Assembly: GCF_042140245.1 (NCBI RefSeq)
Contig: NZ_CP159483.1
Coordinates: 434,001-498,000, forward strand
Direction: 5' to 3'
Origin: MH13 sp042140245
GTDB taxonomy: Bacteria; Pseudomonadota; Alphaproteobacteria; Rhizobiales; MH13
DNA: 64,000 nt
Under the pieces are notes generated by a model. The model saw only the letters and a program-made list of their open reading frames with translations, was not told the DNA's origin and searched no databases. Position 1 is the stretch's first letter. Each line of letters starts with the position of its first letter. Below, one piece after another: positions 1 to 6,896 of this stretch. The position numbers and the translations under genes are program-made.

Positions 1-199
1 CAATGGCACCAAGATCGGCTTCACCGGCTATGTCCCCATCGATCTGACGATTGACCCGGTTCACGTCCCGCCAGCGGCGAAGACGGGCCCGATCTACCGC
101 TACCTTCGTAGCGCGTTGCGCTCTCTGCCATTCAGCCAGCCTGTCGAGAAACACACCAAGAAGTGCGGCGACAAGGCTGGCGAGAAGCTCAGCCATCAT
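1..199 (-). CDS. Short membrane-anchored protein in a lysis-like cassette (partial, spanin-like?)
   Basis: About 66 codons are visible and the gene runs off the left edge. The start is ATG at 199 (or the next ATG at 196), and it overlaps the stop codon of the holin-like gene in an ATGATGA arrangement, which suggests translational coupling. The product opens with a hydrophobic stretch (residues 3-18, LLASLVAALLGVF) followed by a strongly basic and polar region rich in Arg and Gln. An N-terminal anchor with a charged tail just downstream of an endolysin and a holin-like gene is the layout of a phage inner-membrane spanin (Rz), but no family motif is visible, so that role is inference from position only. 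The reading frame is open to the edge. Confidence 0.5.
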   Translation of the reverse strand, partial: MMAELLASLVAALLGVFLDRLAEWQRAQRATKVAVDRARLRRWRDVNRVNRQIDGDIAGEADLGAI

Positions 200-690
200 C
201 TGGCGCGATCCCGTGGAATGGTTGCATTGGCTGAAGGCGGCACCTCTGCCCAGTGCAAGACATCAGGGCCGAGGTAAGCGCGGATCAAACGGTCCAGAGC
301 CTCATCAGTCAGACCAAAATGGTTCAGCGCATCGGGCATCAGCTTTTCCAGATAAATGGCCGTTTCAGCGATCAACCGGCTCTCAATGTCCACGCTTGCG
401 TGATCCTTGGCCTCGCGACGCACCAAAGAAATGGCGTGGCGCACCCCACGGGCGACAGCACCGTGCAGCGCTTCAGCATGGTCGCGCTCTATTTCCAGCC
501 CAACCCAGCGACCAAGGCGCGAGATCAGCCAACCAACCAGTGCGGCTGCCAGGGCAATGGCCGCGGTTTCCACATAAGGTGCCGTCAGATCGATGACCCA
601 GCCAAAATCCACGGTGTCAGCATGGGCAGGCGTGGCAAGGGTAAGGCCTGCTGCCACCAGTGGCAGGCAAAGATAGATTTTCTCGTTCAT
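196..690 (-). CDS. Holin-like membrane protein (possible LLH-type phage holin)
   Basis: The product has 164 residues from ATG 690. A further in-frame TTG at 720 is possible, but ATG 690 is immediately followed by a good signal peptide (MNEKIYLCLPLVAAG to ATPAHA). A second hydrophobic segment (VETAAIALAAALVGWLISRL) precedes an amphipathic, charged C-terminal half. Signal-like N-terminus, one membrane helix and a long soluble tail fit the LLH-type phage holin family. The neighbours support this: an amidase-type endolysin gene ends 27 bases upstream and a third small gene starts inside its stop codon. It may belong to a prophage remnant or a gene-transfer-agent lysis unit. No structural phage gene is in view, so which of the two is unknown. 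Confidence 0.5.
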   Translation of the reverse strand: MNEKIYLCLPLVAAGLTLATPAHADTVDFGWVIDLTAPYVETAAIALAAALVGWLISRLGRWVGLEIERDHAEALHGAVARGVRHAISLVRREAKDHASVDIESRLIAETAIYLEKLMPDALNHFGLTDEALDRLIRAYLGPDVLHWAEVPPSANATIPRDRAR

Positions 691-716
691 GGAATGCTCT
701 TTCTGTGTGGGGTGGA

Positions 717-1145
717 TCAAGCGGTGGAGGGCCAGCGCAAGCCAAGCAGTTTGGATCGCGGATAACGCGCCTTGGTGACGGCGTTGGACTGGTTGCCACC
801 AAGCAGCGTGATGTGCGTGGCATCGGCATCAAGCGCAAAGCCGACATGGCCTTGCCAGGTGGAGCGTCCGCGCCGAAAGACAGCAATCGCGCCGCGCCTG
901 GTTGTCTCAATGGGCGTTCCCCACTTCAGAAACGAGCGGGCGGTGAGCTTGCCGCTGGTCGGCAGATGCGCATCGGCCAAAACGGCATTTACAAAGGCCG
1001 CGCACCAAGGTGTCTCATCATCGCGAACGCTGGAAAAACCAGCGCGAGCAAAGAAACGAAGAACGGATGGGTTGTGATGGCGCCCTGGCCATTCACGCGT
1101 CCCTAGATGACGCTGTGCCTGCTGCAACCAGACTGGATCGGACAT
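717..1145 (-). CDS. TIGR02594-type CHAP/NlpC-P60-like cell wall amidase (endolysin-like)
   Basis: The product has 142 residues. ATG 1145 is chosen because a GGGAAGGG-like site lies just upstream; the longer frame from 1196 adds 17 residues with no family likeness. The pattern is that of small cysteine peptidases of the NlpC/P60-CHAP fold in the TIGR02594 family: TPWCAAFVN with a likely catalytic Cys48, QGHVGFAL with His100, and GGNQSNAV with Asn118. Such enzymes cut peptide or amide bonds in peptidoglycan. There is no signal peptide, so export would need the holin-like gene that follows. Together with the two downstream genes this makes a compact lysis-like cassette. A housekeeping wall hydrolase is the alternative. 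Confidence 0.75.
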   Translation of the reverse strand: MSDPVWLQQAQRHLGTREWPGRHHNPSVLRFFARAGFSSVRDDETPWCAAFVNAVLADAHLPTSGKLTARSFLKWGTPIETTRRGAIAVFRRGRSTWQGHVGFALDADATHITLLGGNQSNAVTKARYPRSKLLGLRWPSTA

Positions 1146-1270
1146 GCCTGGCCCTTCCCTATTGTCATGCCAAACGCCCGAGTGGCGTCGGCTCATAGGG
1201 ACCAGTGTTTGTGTGCGAACTGTCGGCGTGAATAAGACGCGCAGCTGTCCCCTTTTAGGGACGTGCGTGA

Positions 1271-1825
1271 CTATTCGAAGGTGGCGATGGCATCCAAATC
1301 GATGGAGAGGTCGCCGGCGGGCTCAGCCGCAGGTGGGTTGGTGCTGACCGCGAGCGGATCACGCTCAGCCTTATCCACACGTGGTTTGGGGCCAAAATAC
1401 TCTGGTGAGCGGATAAAAGGCCGTGGGGTGGCAACATTGTCAGCCAACCGCATGTAAAGCGCTTTGGGCGAAAAGGGCTTGCACAAAACGTCGTTAACGC
1501 CCAAGGCCAAGGCCTGCTGTGTACGCCGATAGGTTGAATGCCCCGTGATCATGATGATCGGCGCATAGCAGTAAGAGTGCTCGGGGTTTCGGATGAGACG
1601 CACCAACTCTGCCCCATCAAGGACAGGCATCTCCCAATCCACCACCAAAACATCGAATTGGTTTTGTTCCATAAGCTCCAATGCTTCGGCGCCATCACCT
1701 GCATCAGCGACCTGACGAATGCCGAACGCGTTGAGCATGGCACGCACAAGGCGGCACATATGCACATTGTCATCGACCACAAGCACACGCACTTGTGAGT
1801 AGTCGTAGGCTGTCGTGCTCAGCAT
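1271..1825 (-). CDS. Single-domain response regulator with C-terminal tail
   Basis: The product has 184 residues from ATG 1825, which sits just before the receiver core; the longer frame to 1876 has an unlikely N-terminus. The receiver domain spans about residues 12-130: acidic pair Asp18/Asp19, phospho-acceptor Asp63 (VVDWEMP), Thr94 (MITGH) and Lys116 (CKPFSP). After it comes a tail of about 55 residues rich in Pro, Ala and Arg with no known output domain. It therefore probably acts by protein contact, like CheY or CtrA-pathway receivers, rather than as a transcription factor. No kinase gene adjoins it; the closest, fixL at 8.1 kb, has its own partner. The cognate kinase is unknown. Confidence 0.85.
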   Translation of the reverse strand: MLSTTAYDYSQVRVLVVDDNVHMCRLVRAMLNAFGIRQVADAGDGAEALELMEQNQFDVLVVDWEMPVLDGAELVRLIRNPEHSYCYAPIIMITGHSTYRRTQQALALGVNDVLCKPFSPKALYMRLADNVATPRPFIRSPEYFGPKPRVDKAERDPLAVSTNPPAAEPAGDLSIDLDAIATFE

Positions 1826-1914
1826 GGGCCCATTTGACCTCAAGGAACGAAGAAGCCACCACCCTAGCGCGAACATTTGAATAAACAGTTATACCCTTGT
1901 TCGCGGTCCAGCGC

Positions 1915-2961
1915 TCAGCTTTTCGGGGCCGCCAGTTTGAACCAGCGGACAACAAAAGGCGCTGCAAGAGCGATAAGCAGGAAGCGCACCAAATGATGCG
2001 CAGCCACGAATGCTGGGTCCAAATCCATCGCGAAGGCCAGCACTACCATGGCTTCCAACCCGCCTGGTGCAAAGGCTATGATGAGCTTCAACACTGGGAA
2101 GCCGGTCAGCGCTGACCCCACGATTGCCATCGCAACAGCAATGGATGAGCCCAGAACAAAGCTTGCCAGCGATACCCCGAGAACCGCACCAAGCTCGCGC
2201 CACCGCGTGCCAGCAAAGCGTGTTCCGATCAGTGTGCCAAGAATGATGAAGCCTACAATGGCAATCCATTGTGGGGGGCGACCAACCACCAGACCTGATC
2301 CATGCAGAACGGCGCTGATGAAAAGCCCACCCACCAGAAGTCCTGCGGGCACGCGTACAAGGTAGGCCAAAACCGCCCCACCAATGCCAGCTGTATAGAG
2401 CAGAATAGCATCGTCAAGGCCGCCAAGCGGAACAAAGGCGGCTGGTGGCACAGGGTCGGAAAGCCAAAGCGCTGCGAGCGGTAGGATCGCCACAAGGATC
2501 GCAACGCGCGTGGTCTGCAGGATGGCCACGCGAGGCACATCAGCTTTGGTTTCTGGCGCCAATGCAATCAAATAGCTGAGTGCTCCCGGCATGGCAGACA
2601 GCATAGCGGTGGCGAGATCCCAACGTGCGACGCGCATCAGAAACAAAGTCAAGACGCCCGCGATCAACGGGATCGATAAAACCACAAGAACAACGGTGAT
2701 CGGCCAGCTGGAAAGGCGGGCGATGATGTCGGGGGTGACGCCCGAGCCCATGGAAATGCCCACGGCAACAAAGCCCAGATTACGCACGCTTGGAGACAGG
2801 TCCACCGCTATGCCGGAGAGCGCTGTGATGGCAACTGCCAGCATGGACCCCGCGATCCAACCGCCAGGAATACCAGCCAAACCGAGTGCCGCGCCACCAG
2901 CCGCCGCTATGGCAAGACTGCGCAGTTTGATGAGATCAGGAGGTGAAAGGGGCGCCAACAA
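1915..2961 (-). CDS. AbrB-family integral membrane protein (PF05145 type)
   Basis: The product has 348 residues of almost continuous hydrophobic segments, about ten helices. Two internal halves each carry the family's Gly-rich loop (GIPGGWIAGSMLAVA near the N-terminus and VPAGLLVGGLFISAV in the middle). This is the duplicated 'AbrB' domain once annotated as ammonia monooxygenase; that name is not a reliable guide to function, and the proteins are thought to be transporters or regulators. The start is uncertain: a stop codon lies two codons upstream of tandem TTG codons at 2961 and 2958, with GAGG close in front, so initiation at TTG is likely. A FixK-type box at 3086-3099 lies upstream and could act on this gene as well as on hemN. 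Confidence 0.8.
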   Translation of the reverse strand: MLAPLSPPDLIKLRSLAIAAAGGAALGLAGIPGGWIAGSMLAVAITALSGIAVDLSPSVRNLGFVAVGISMGSGVTPDIIARLSSWPITVVLVVLSIPLIAGVLTLFLMRVARWDLATAMLSAMPGALSYLIALAPETKADVPRVAILQTTRVAILVAILPLAALWLSDPVPPAAFVPLGGLDDAILLYTAGIGGAVLAYLVRVPAGLLVGGLFISAVLHGSGLVVGRPPQWIAIVGFIILGTLIGTRFAGTRWRELGAVLGVSLASFVLGSSIAVAMAIVGSALTGFPVLKLIIAFAPGGLEAMVVLAFAMDLDPAFVAAHHLVRFLLIALAAPFVVRWFKLAAPKS

Positions 2962-3276
2962 ACCTCAGCGCCAAGGGGATGAGCGTTTCATGTCGCTGGT
3001 CTAACCGATGGTGCCAGGAACTGCCAAGTCGGCAAGCATCGGTAAACCTGATCGAGAGCAGGTCAGTCAGTGAATTAGCTTAAGCTTGATTCCCATCAAG
3101 TTCAGCCCGGTCAAAACCTGAGACACATAGTCAACCTTGGCACCCTAGAGGGTACCTGGTGGCCCTCTCAGCGCCGCTTGCACTCTAGGCTTTTGCTTTT
3201 CGCGTTCTTGGACGCAAACCGGTGCCCACCTAGCAAAACACGCTTGGGTGGCGCGCAAAAGAAGGCTGACCGAGCC
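2962..3276. other. Divergent intergenic region between the AbrB-family gene and hemN
   Basis: No gene is seen in these 315 bases. The plus-strand frame of hemN extends back to 3178, but those 33 codons have no family likeness, so they are treated as leader. The region holds the perfect FixK/FNR box described separately. An imperfect inverted repeat, ACCCT-AG-AGGGT (3142-3153), lies between the box and the hemN start. Confidence 0.6.
3086..3099. promoter_or_regulatory. FNR/FixK-type operator (TTGAT-N4-ATCAA)
   Basis: TTGATTCCCATCAA is an exact match to the TTGAT-N4-ATCAA consensus, and the symmetry extends one base each side (CTTGAT...ATCAAG). It lies 177 bases before the hemN ATG and 125 bases from the AbrB-family start. 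HemN is a classic target of FNR/FixK proteins, and such a regulator is encoded just downstream at 4722-5462, so activation of hemN under low oxygen is the simplest reading. The symmetric site could serve either direction. Confidence 0.85.
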
Positions 3277-4629
3277 ATGACAGTGCACAATATTGGACGC
3301 TACGCCACGGTCACCGTGCCGCGCTATACATCGTATCCCACAGCGCCTCACTTCACCACGGATGTGGATGGGCCAACCTATACAAAATGGCTCTCAGAGA
3401 CCTCACCAAGCGATGCGGCTTCGCTTTATTTTCACGTGCCCTATTGCCGTTCGATCTGCGCCTATTGCGGTTGTTTCACCAAGGCCAGCCGCAAAGATGC
3501 GCCAATCCTGGCCTATGGTCAGACCATGGCCAAAGAGATCGAGCTGGTGGCACACCATCTGCCTGGCAAGCTGCGTGTGACGCATATGCATTGGGGCGGT
3601 GGCACACCAAGCCTCATGCCGCGTGAAGGCTTTGCCAATCTGCTGAAAGCCGTTGAGGCACGTTTTGATCTCGGCGCACTTGATGAGCACGCGATTGAGC
3701 TGGACCCACGTGTTGTCGACAAAGCGCTGGCAGCTGATCTCAAAGCCTATGGTGTCACCCGGGTGAGCTTAGGCGTTCAGGACTTGAACGCTCGGGTTCA
3801 GCAAGCAATTGGCCGGGTGCAACCGTTGGAAGTCGTTGAGGGTGCCGTGAATGCCCTACGCGGGGCAGGCCTTGATGCGATCAACATGGATGTGATGTAC
3901 GGCCTGCCGCAGCAATCATTGGAAGATGTTGGTCGCTCGGTTGCGGCTTGCGCGGCGCTGGGTGCCGACAGGATTGCTCTGTTTGGTTATGCCCATGTGC
4001 CGTGGATGAAAAAGAACCAGAAGATGATCAATGAGGCGCAGCTACCGAGCGCCGGTGCCCGTCTTGAACAGGTGCGCGCGGCGCATAAGGCGCTGGAGCA
4101 TCTGGGCTATGTAAGCATTGGTTTTGACCATTTTGCCAAGCCTCACAACTCCATGGCGCAAGCCATGCGTCGCGGCACGCTGAAACGCAACTTCCAGGGC
4201 TACACCACCGATACTGCCACCACGCTGATTGGGTTTGGTGCATCCTCTATCGGCAAGCTGAAACAAGGCTACGTCCAGACGGTGCCAGATATCGGTGCCT
4301 GGACTCGTGCCATTGAAGCCGGCGAGCTTCCTGCAGCACGCGGCTACGCACTGACGGGCGAGGATCGCCTGCGCGGCGCTATCATTGAAGACCTCTTAAC
4401 AGCCTTCTCCACCAATATCGCCGAACCGCGCCACGGTGTCGTGCCCAGCCAAACCTGGATTAATGAGCAGCTGATCAGCCTTGATGATCTGGCAGAAGAC
4501 GGTCTTTGTGAGGTTCTGGGAACGCAGGTGCGCATTCCGCACGATGCGCGGTTCCTGGCGCGGCTGGTTGCTGCTCGCTTTGATGGGTTTGCCGAACAGA
4601 GCAAAGCGCGTCATTCGGTAGCCGTTTGA
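3277..4629 (+). CDS. hemN: Oxygen-independent coproporphyrinogen III oxidase (radical SAM)
   Basis: The product has 450 residues from ATG 3277, the usual length. It decarboxylates coproporphyrinogen III to protoporphyrinogen IX without O2, using S-adenosylmethionine and a 4Fe-4S cluster in the cytoplasm. Visible motifs: PRYTSYPTAP at residues 15-24, and the radical-SAM cysteines Cys57, Cys61 and Cys64 followed by Cys66 (PYCRSICAYCGC), plus HWGGGTPSLM for SAM binding. The C-terminal HemN domain is intact. The upstream FixK box and the downstream fixK gene show why it sits here: it supplies haem when the O2-dependent enzyme cannot work. It is convergent with fixK and they share a terminator. 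Confidence 0.97.
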   Translation: MTVHNIGRYATVTVPRYTSYPTAPHFTTDVDGPTYTKWLSETSPSDAASLYFHVPYCRSICAYCGCFTKASRKDAPILAYGQTMAKEIELVAHHLPGKLRVTHMHWGGGTPSLMPREGFANLLKAVEARFDLGALDEHAIELDPRVVDKALAADLKAYGVTRVSLGVQDLNARVQQAIGRVQPLEVVEGAVNALRGAGLDAINMDVMYGLPQQSLEDVGRSVAACAALGADRIALFGYAHVPWMKKNQKMINEAQLPSAGARLEQVRAAHKALEHLGYVSIGFDHFAKPHNSMAQAMRRGTLKRNFQGYTTDTATTLIGFGASSIGKLKQGYVQTVPDIGAWTRAIEAGELPAARGYALTGEDRLRGAIIEDLLTAFSTNIAEPRHGVVPSQTWINEQLISLDDLAEDGLCEVLGTQVRIPHDARFLARLVAARFDGFAEQSKARHSVAV

Positions 4630-4667
4630 GGGCTATCGAGCCAAACCGCTGTCCGAAAAGAAATCAA

Positions 4668-4691
4668 AAAGGGGCCCGTGATGGCCCCTTT
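4668..4691. terminator. Bidirectional terminator between hemN and fixK
   Basis: AAAGGGGCC (4668-4676), a six-base loop and GGCCCCTTT (4683-4691) form a perfect nine-pair stem flanked by A and T runs. It lies between the stops of the convergent genes hemN (4629) and fixK (4722), so it can serve both strands. Confidence 0.8.
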
Positions 4692-4721
4692 GTGTATTCA
4701 ACCTGCCTTTTGGAAGCAGAC

Positions 4722-5462
4722 TTAATCAGCGTGCGCGCCTGTCAGTTGGCAAAGCGAGCAAATGCGGTTGATGATCACCTTGTCATGTTTTTCAAGGCGG
4801 ATGACGCCCTTACGCTTCATGTCGGAGATCACGCGGCTCACCGTTTCAATGGTTAAGCCGAGATAATCCGCCATTTCCTGACGGGTCATATTCAGCTGAA
4901 CTGTGCCCTGATCATTGTCCTCATCGCTTGGACCCTGGCAATGAACCGTTCCACGATCGGGCACAAAGCGCATCAGAAAACTTGCCACGCGCTCATAGGC
5001 CGACTTACGACCGAGCAGCACAGCATGATCGTGCATGGCATAGACCTGCTGCATGGCGCAGCGTGTCAGATGAGATTGCGCGGCGGTCGAGGCTTCCACA
5101 TCGCGGCGGCTGAACACCAAAGCGGTCGTTGAGACCAAGGTTTCTGCTGAACAATCATGGTAAGTGTCCATGTCGAAGCCGAACAGATCGCCTGGCCCAA
5201 GAACTTCAACCACCTGGCGACGGCCATCGGGGAGCAGCTTGTACAGCATCGCGGCGCCTGAAACGATTTCGTAGAGGTTTTTCGCCTCGTCACCCTCGAA
5301 ATAGATCACGTCATGAGCAGCATAGGTTTGGCGGCGGGTGCCCTGTGCATTGCGCAGACTTTCCCAAGCATCATCGCCACGAGGACCTGGCGTTGTGGAA
5401 CGGCTGTTGGCGCTGGATCGTCCCTGCTCTGCACGATCTTCACGGAAGCTTGTGTATGCCAT
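4722..5462 (-). CDS. fixK: Crp/Fnr-family regulator, FixK type
   Basis: The product has 246 residues. ATG 5462 is preceded by GGAGGG at ideal spacing, which decides the start over the longer frame. A cyclic-nucleotide-binding-like fold spans about residues 47-160. A helix-turn-helix at 192-214 has the recognition helix TIETVSRVISDMKR, whose E-x-x-S-R pattern is that of proteins binding TTGAT-N4-ATCAA. The N-terminus has no cysteines, so no FNR-type Fe-S cluster is expected. That points to FixK, whose level is set by FixLJ rather than by direct O2 sensing. Cysteines occur at 104, 135, 175, 235 and 238, the last two in a CSLC end. The fixJ, fixL and receiver genes directly upstream support the call. 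Confidence 0.9.
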   Translation of the reverse strand: MAYTSFREDRAEQGRSSANSRSTTPGPRGDDAWESLRNAQGTRRQTYAAHDVIYFEGDEAKNLYEIVSGAAMLYKLLPDGRRQVVEVLGPGDLFGFDMDTYHDCSAETLVSTTALVFSRRDVEASTAAQSHLTRCAMQQVYAMHDHAVLLGRKSAYERVASFLMRFVPDRGTVHCQGPSDEDNDQGTVQLNMTRQEMADYLGLTIETVSRVISDMKRKGVIRLEKHDKVIINRICSLCQLTGAHAD

Positions 5463-5602
5463 AACGTTCCCTCCAACAGCGAGACGAACACCGCGCCGTC
5501 TCTTTTTTCTCACCCAGCCTGGCAATGCACGATCATCGGCTCAGTCTGCCGACTAACGTTTCGTGCTGCGCCGCACCGAATAAGCACACACTAATGACTG
5601 CT

Positions 5603-5616
5603 TTGACATAAATCAC
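5603..5616. promoter_or_regulatory. Candidate FixK box upstream of fixK
   Basis: TTGACATAAATCAC matches TTGAT-N4-ATCAA at 8 of 10 defined positions. It sits 140 bases before the fixK start. It could mediate autoregulation of fixK, but two mismatches make it only a candidate. Confidence 0.4.
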
Positions 5617-5744
5617 GTCCGCTCGTTTCCGCTCAGTTCAACCACTTAGACCCCATGCGGCAGATCGTAGCGCTGCAGCGCAAACGCACTGGTGCGATGC
5701 ACCATCAGGTGACGCAAGACGATCACGGCCGGAAAATTAGGGGA

Positions 5745-6083
5745 CTAGAGGTAAGGCGCCAGCTCGGTGGCGGACAAAGGCTTGCGCAGCAACTCTGTCG
5801 ACGGCATGCCTTCCAGGAAGTCGCGGATCATGGTGTGCGATTGCCCCGTAATGGCCAGCACGCGAGGCGCATCGGCAAGGGCATGAATCCAGCTGATGAC
5901 TTTGCTGCCATCAATGCCAGGCAGACCAATATCGATGATGACGGTGTCTTTGCCCGATGGGACGCCAGCAGCAAAGAAGCTCTCCGCGTCGCTGAACGTG
6001 CGTACCGAATGCCCCAGCTGCTCAACAAACAGGCTGAGCGCATCGCAGACCGCTGCATCGTCTTCGAGAATATAGACCGTCAA
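5745..6083 (-). CDS. Lone receiver-domain protein beside fixK
   Basis: The product has 112 residues and is nothing but a receiver domain: acidic pair Glu7-Asp8-Asp9 in YILEDDA, phospho-acceptor Asp51 (IIDIGLPG), Thr79 (AITG) and Lys101 (LLRKPLS). There is no output domain. It lies between fixJ and fixK in the same direction, an order that I recall from Bradyrhizobium-type fixLJ-fixK2 loci, where a similar small receiver sits in the same slot. It may act as a phosphate sink or competitor for FixL, or bind another protein; neither can be read from the sequence. Confidence 0.9.
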   Translation of the reverse strand: MTVYILEDDAAVCDALSLFVEQLGHSVRTFSDAESFFAAGVPSGKDTVIIDIGLPGIDGSKVISWIHALADAPRVLAITGQSHTMIRDFLEGMPSTELLRKPLSATELAPYL

Positions 6084-6186
6084 TGCCAGATGCCTTCAAA
6101 ACCGCCATACCACCGGTGGATCGGTGGCGCGCTCGTTTGTTACGAGCTTAAGTATGGGGCAGATCACCGCCAAGCGGTATAAGCAC

Positions 6187-6216
6187 GAGCCCGTAACAGA
6201 GACTGCTTACGGGCTC
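6187..6216 (-). terminator. Stem-loop after fixJ
   Basis: GAGCCCGTAA (6187-6196) and TTACGGGCTC (6207-6216) form a perfect ten-pair stem with a ten-base loop, starting 41 bases past the fixJ stop on the minus strand. No strong T run follows, so it may terminate weakly or stabilise the fixLJ message. Confidence 0.6.
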
Positions 6217-6257
6217 ATCCATACCGGTTTTGTTGGGTTTTTGCCGTGTGGCGTTGG

Positions 6258-6896
6258 TTAACGAGCGTCCATGTGGTCAGGGCCCGACAGGACGATCCGC
6301 ACCAGATCAGCAGCGTTCTTGGCACCTAGCTTTTCCATGATGCGTGCGCGGTGAACCTCGATGGTACGCGGCGAGATACCGAGCGTACGACCGGCCTCCT
6401 TGTTGGAAGCGCCCGCAGTGATCTGCTCCAACACTTCTCGCTCACGCGGTGTGAGAAGCTGAAGGTCAGGGTGCTCTGCATGATCGCTGTCACCTGCTTC
6501 CAACCGCCGTTTAACCACCGCAATGCCTTCGCGCACGCGCGCCACCACGGTCTCAGCGTCAAACGGTTTCTCGATGAAATCGAAGGCGCCTGATTTTACT
6601 GCCGCAACGGCCATAGGAATATCGCCCTGGCCGGAGATGATGAAGACCGGCGCCGGATAGTGGTCGGGATCGAGTGCTTTCAGCGTGTCCATGCCAGAGC
6701 GACCCGGCATATGAACGTCTAGGAGGACACAGGCGCTGGGTAAGTTGGGCAACGCATTGATGAAATCATCGCCGTTTTCGAATGTCTCAACATCGAAGCC
6801 TTCCAGCGAGAACACAACCGAAAGCGCGTCGCGCACTGCGGGATCGTCATCGACAATAAAAATTGCCTGATCAGGGTTCATGGACCGGGCCATCAT
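6258..6896 (-). CDS. fixJ: Two-component response regulator FixJ
   Basis: The product has up to 212 residues (ATG 6896; ATGs at 6893 and 6881 also possible). An N-terminal receiver (about 10-125) has Asp16-Asp17-Asp18, phospho-acceptor Asp60 (VLLDVHMPG) and Lys110 (FIEKPF). A LuxR/FixJ-type DNA-binding domain follows (about 148-205; LTPREREVLEQI, SNKEAGRTLGISPRTIEVHR). When phosphorylated by FixL at low O2 it is expected to activate fixK. Its first ATG overlaps the fixL stop codon (ATGATGG), so the two are translationally coupled. The length and domain order are typical of FixJ. Confidence 0.95.
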   Translation of the reverse strand: MMARSMNPDQAIFIVDDDPAVRDALSVVFSLEGFDVETFENGDDFINALPNLPSACVLLDVHMPGRSGMDTLKALDPDHYPAPVFIISGQGDIPMAVAAVKSGAFDFIEKPFDAETVVARVREGIAVVKRRLEAGDSDHAEHPDLQLLTPREREVLEQITAGASNKEAGRTLGISPRTIEVHRARIMEKLGAKNAADLVRIVLSGPDHMDAR

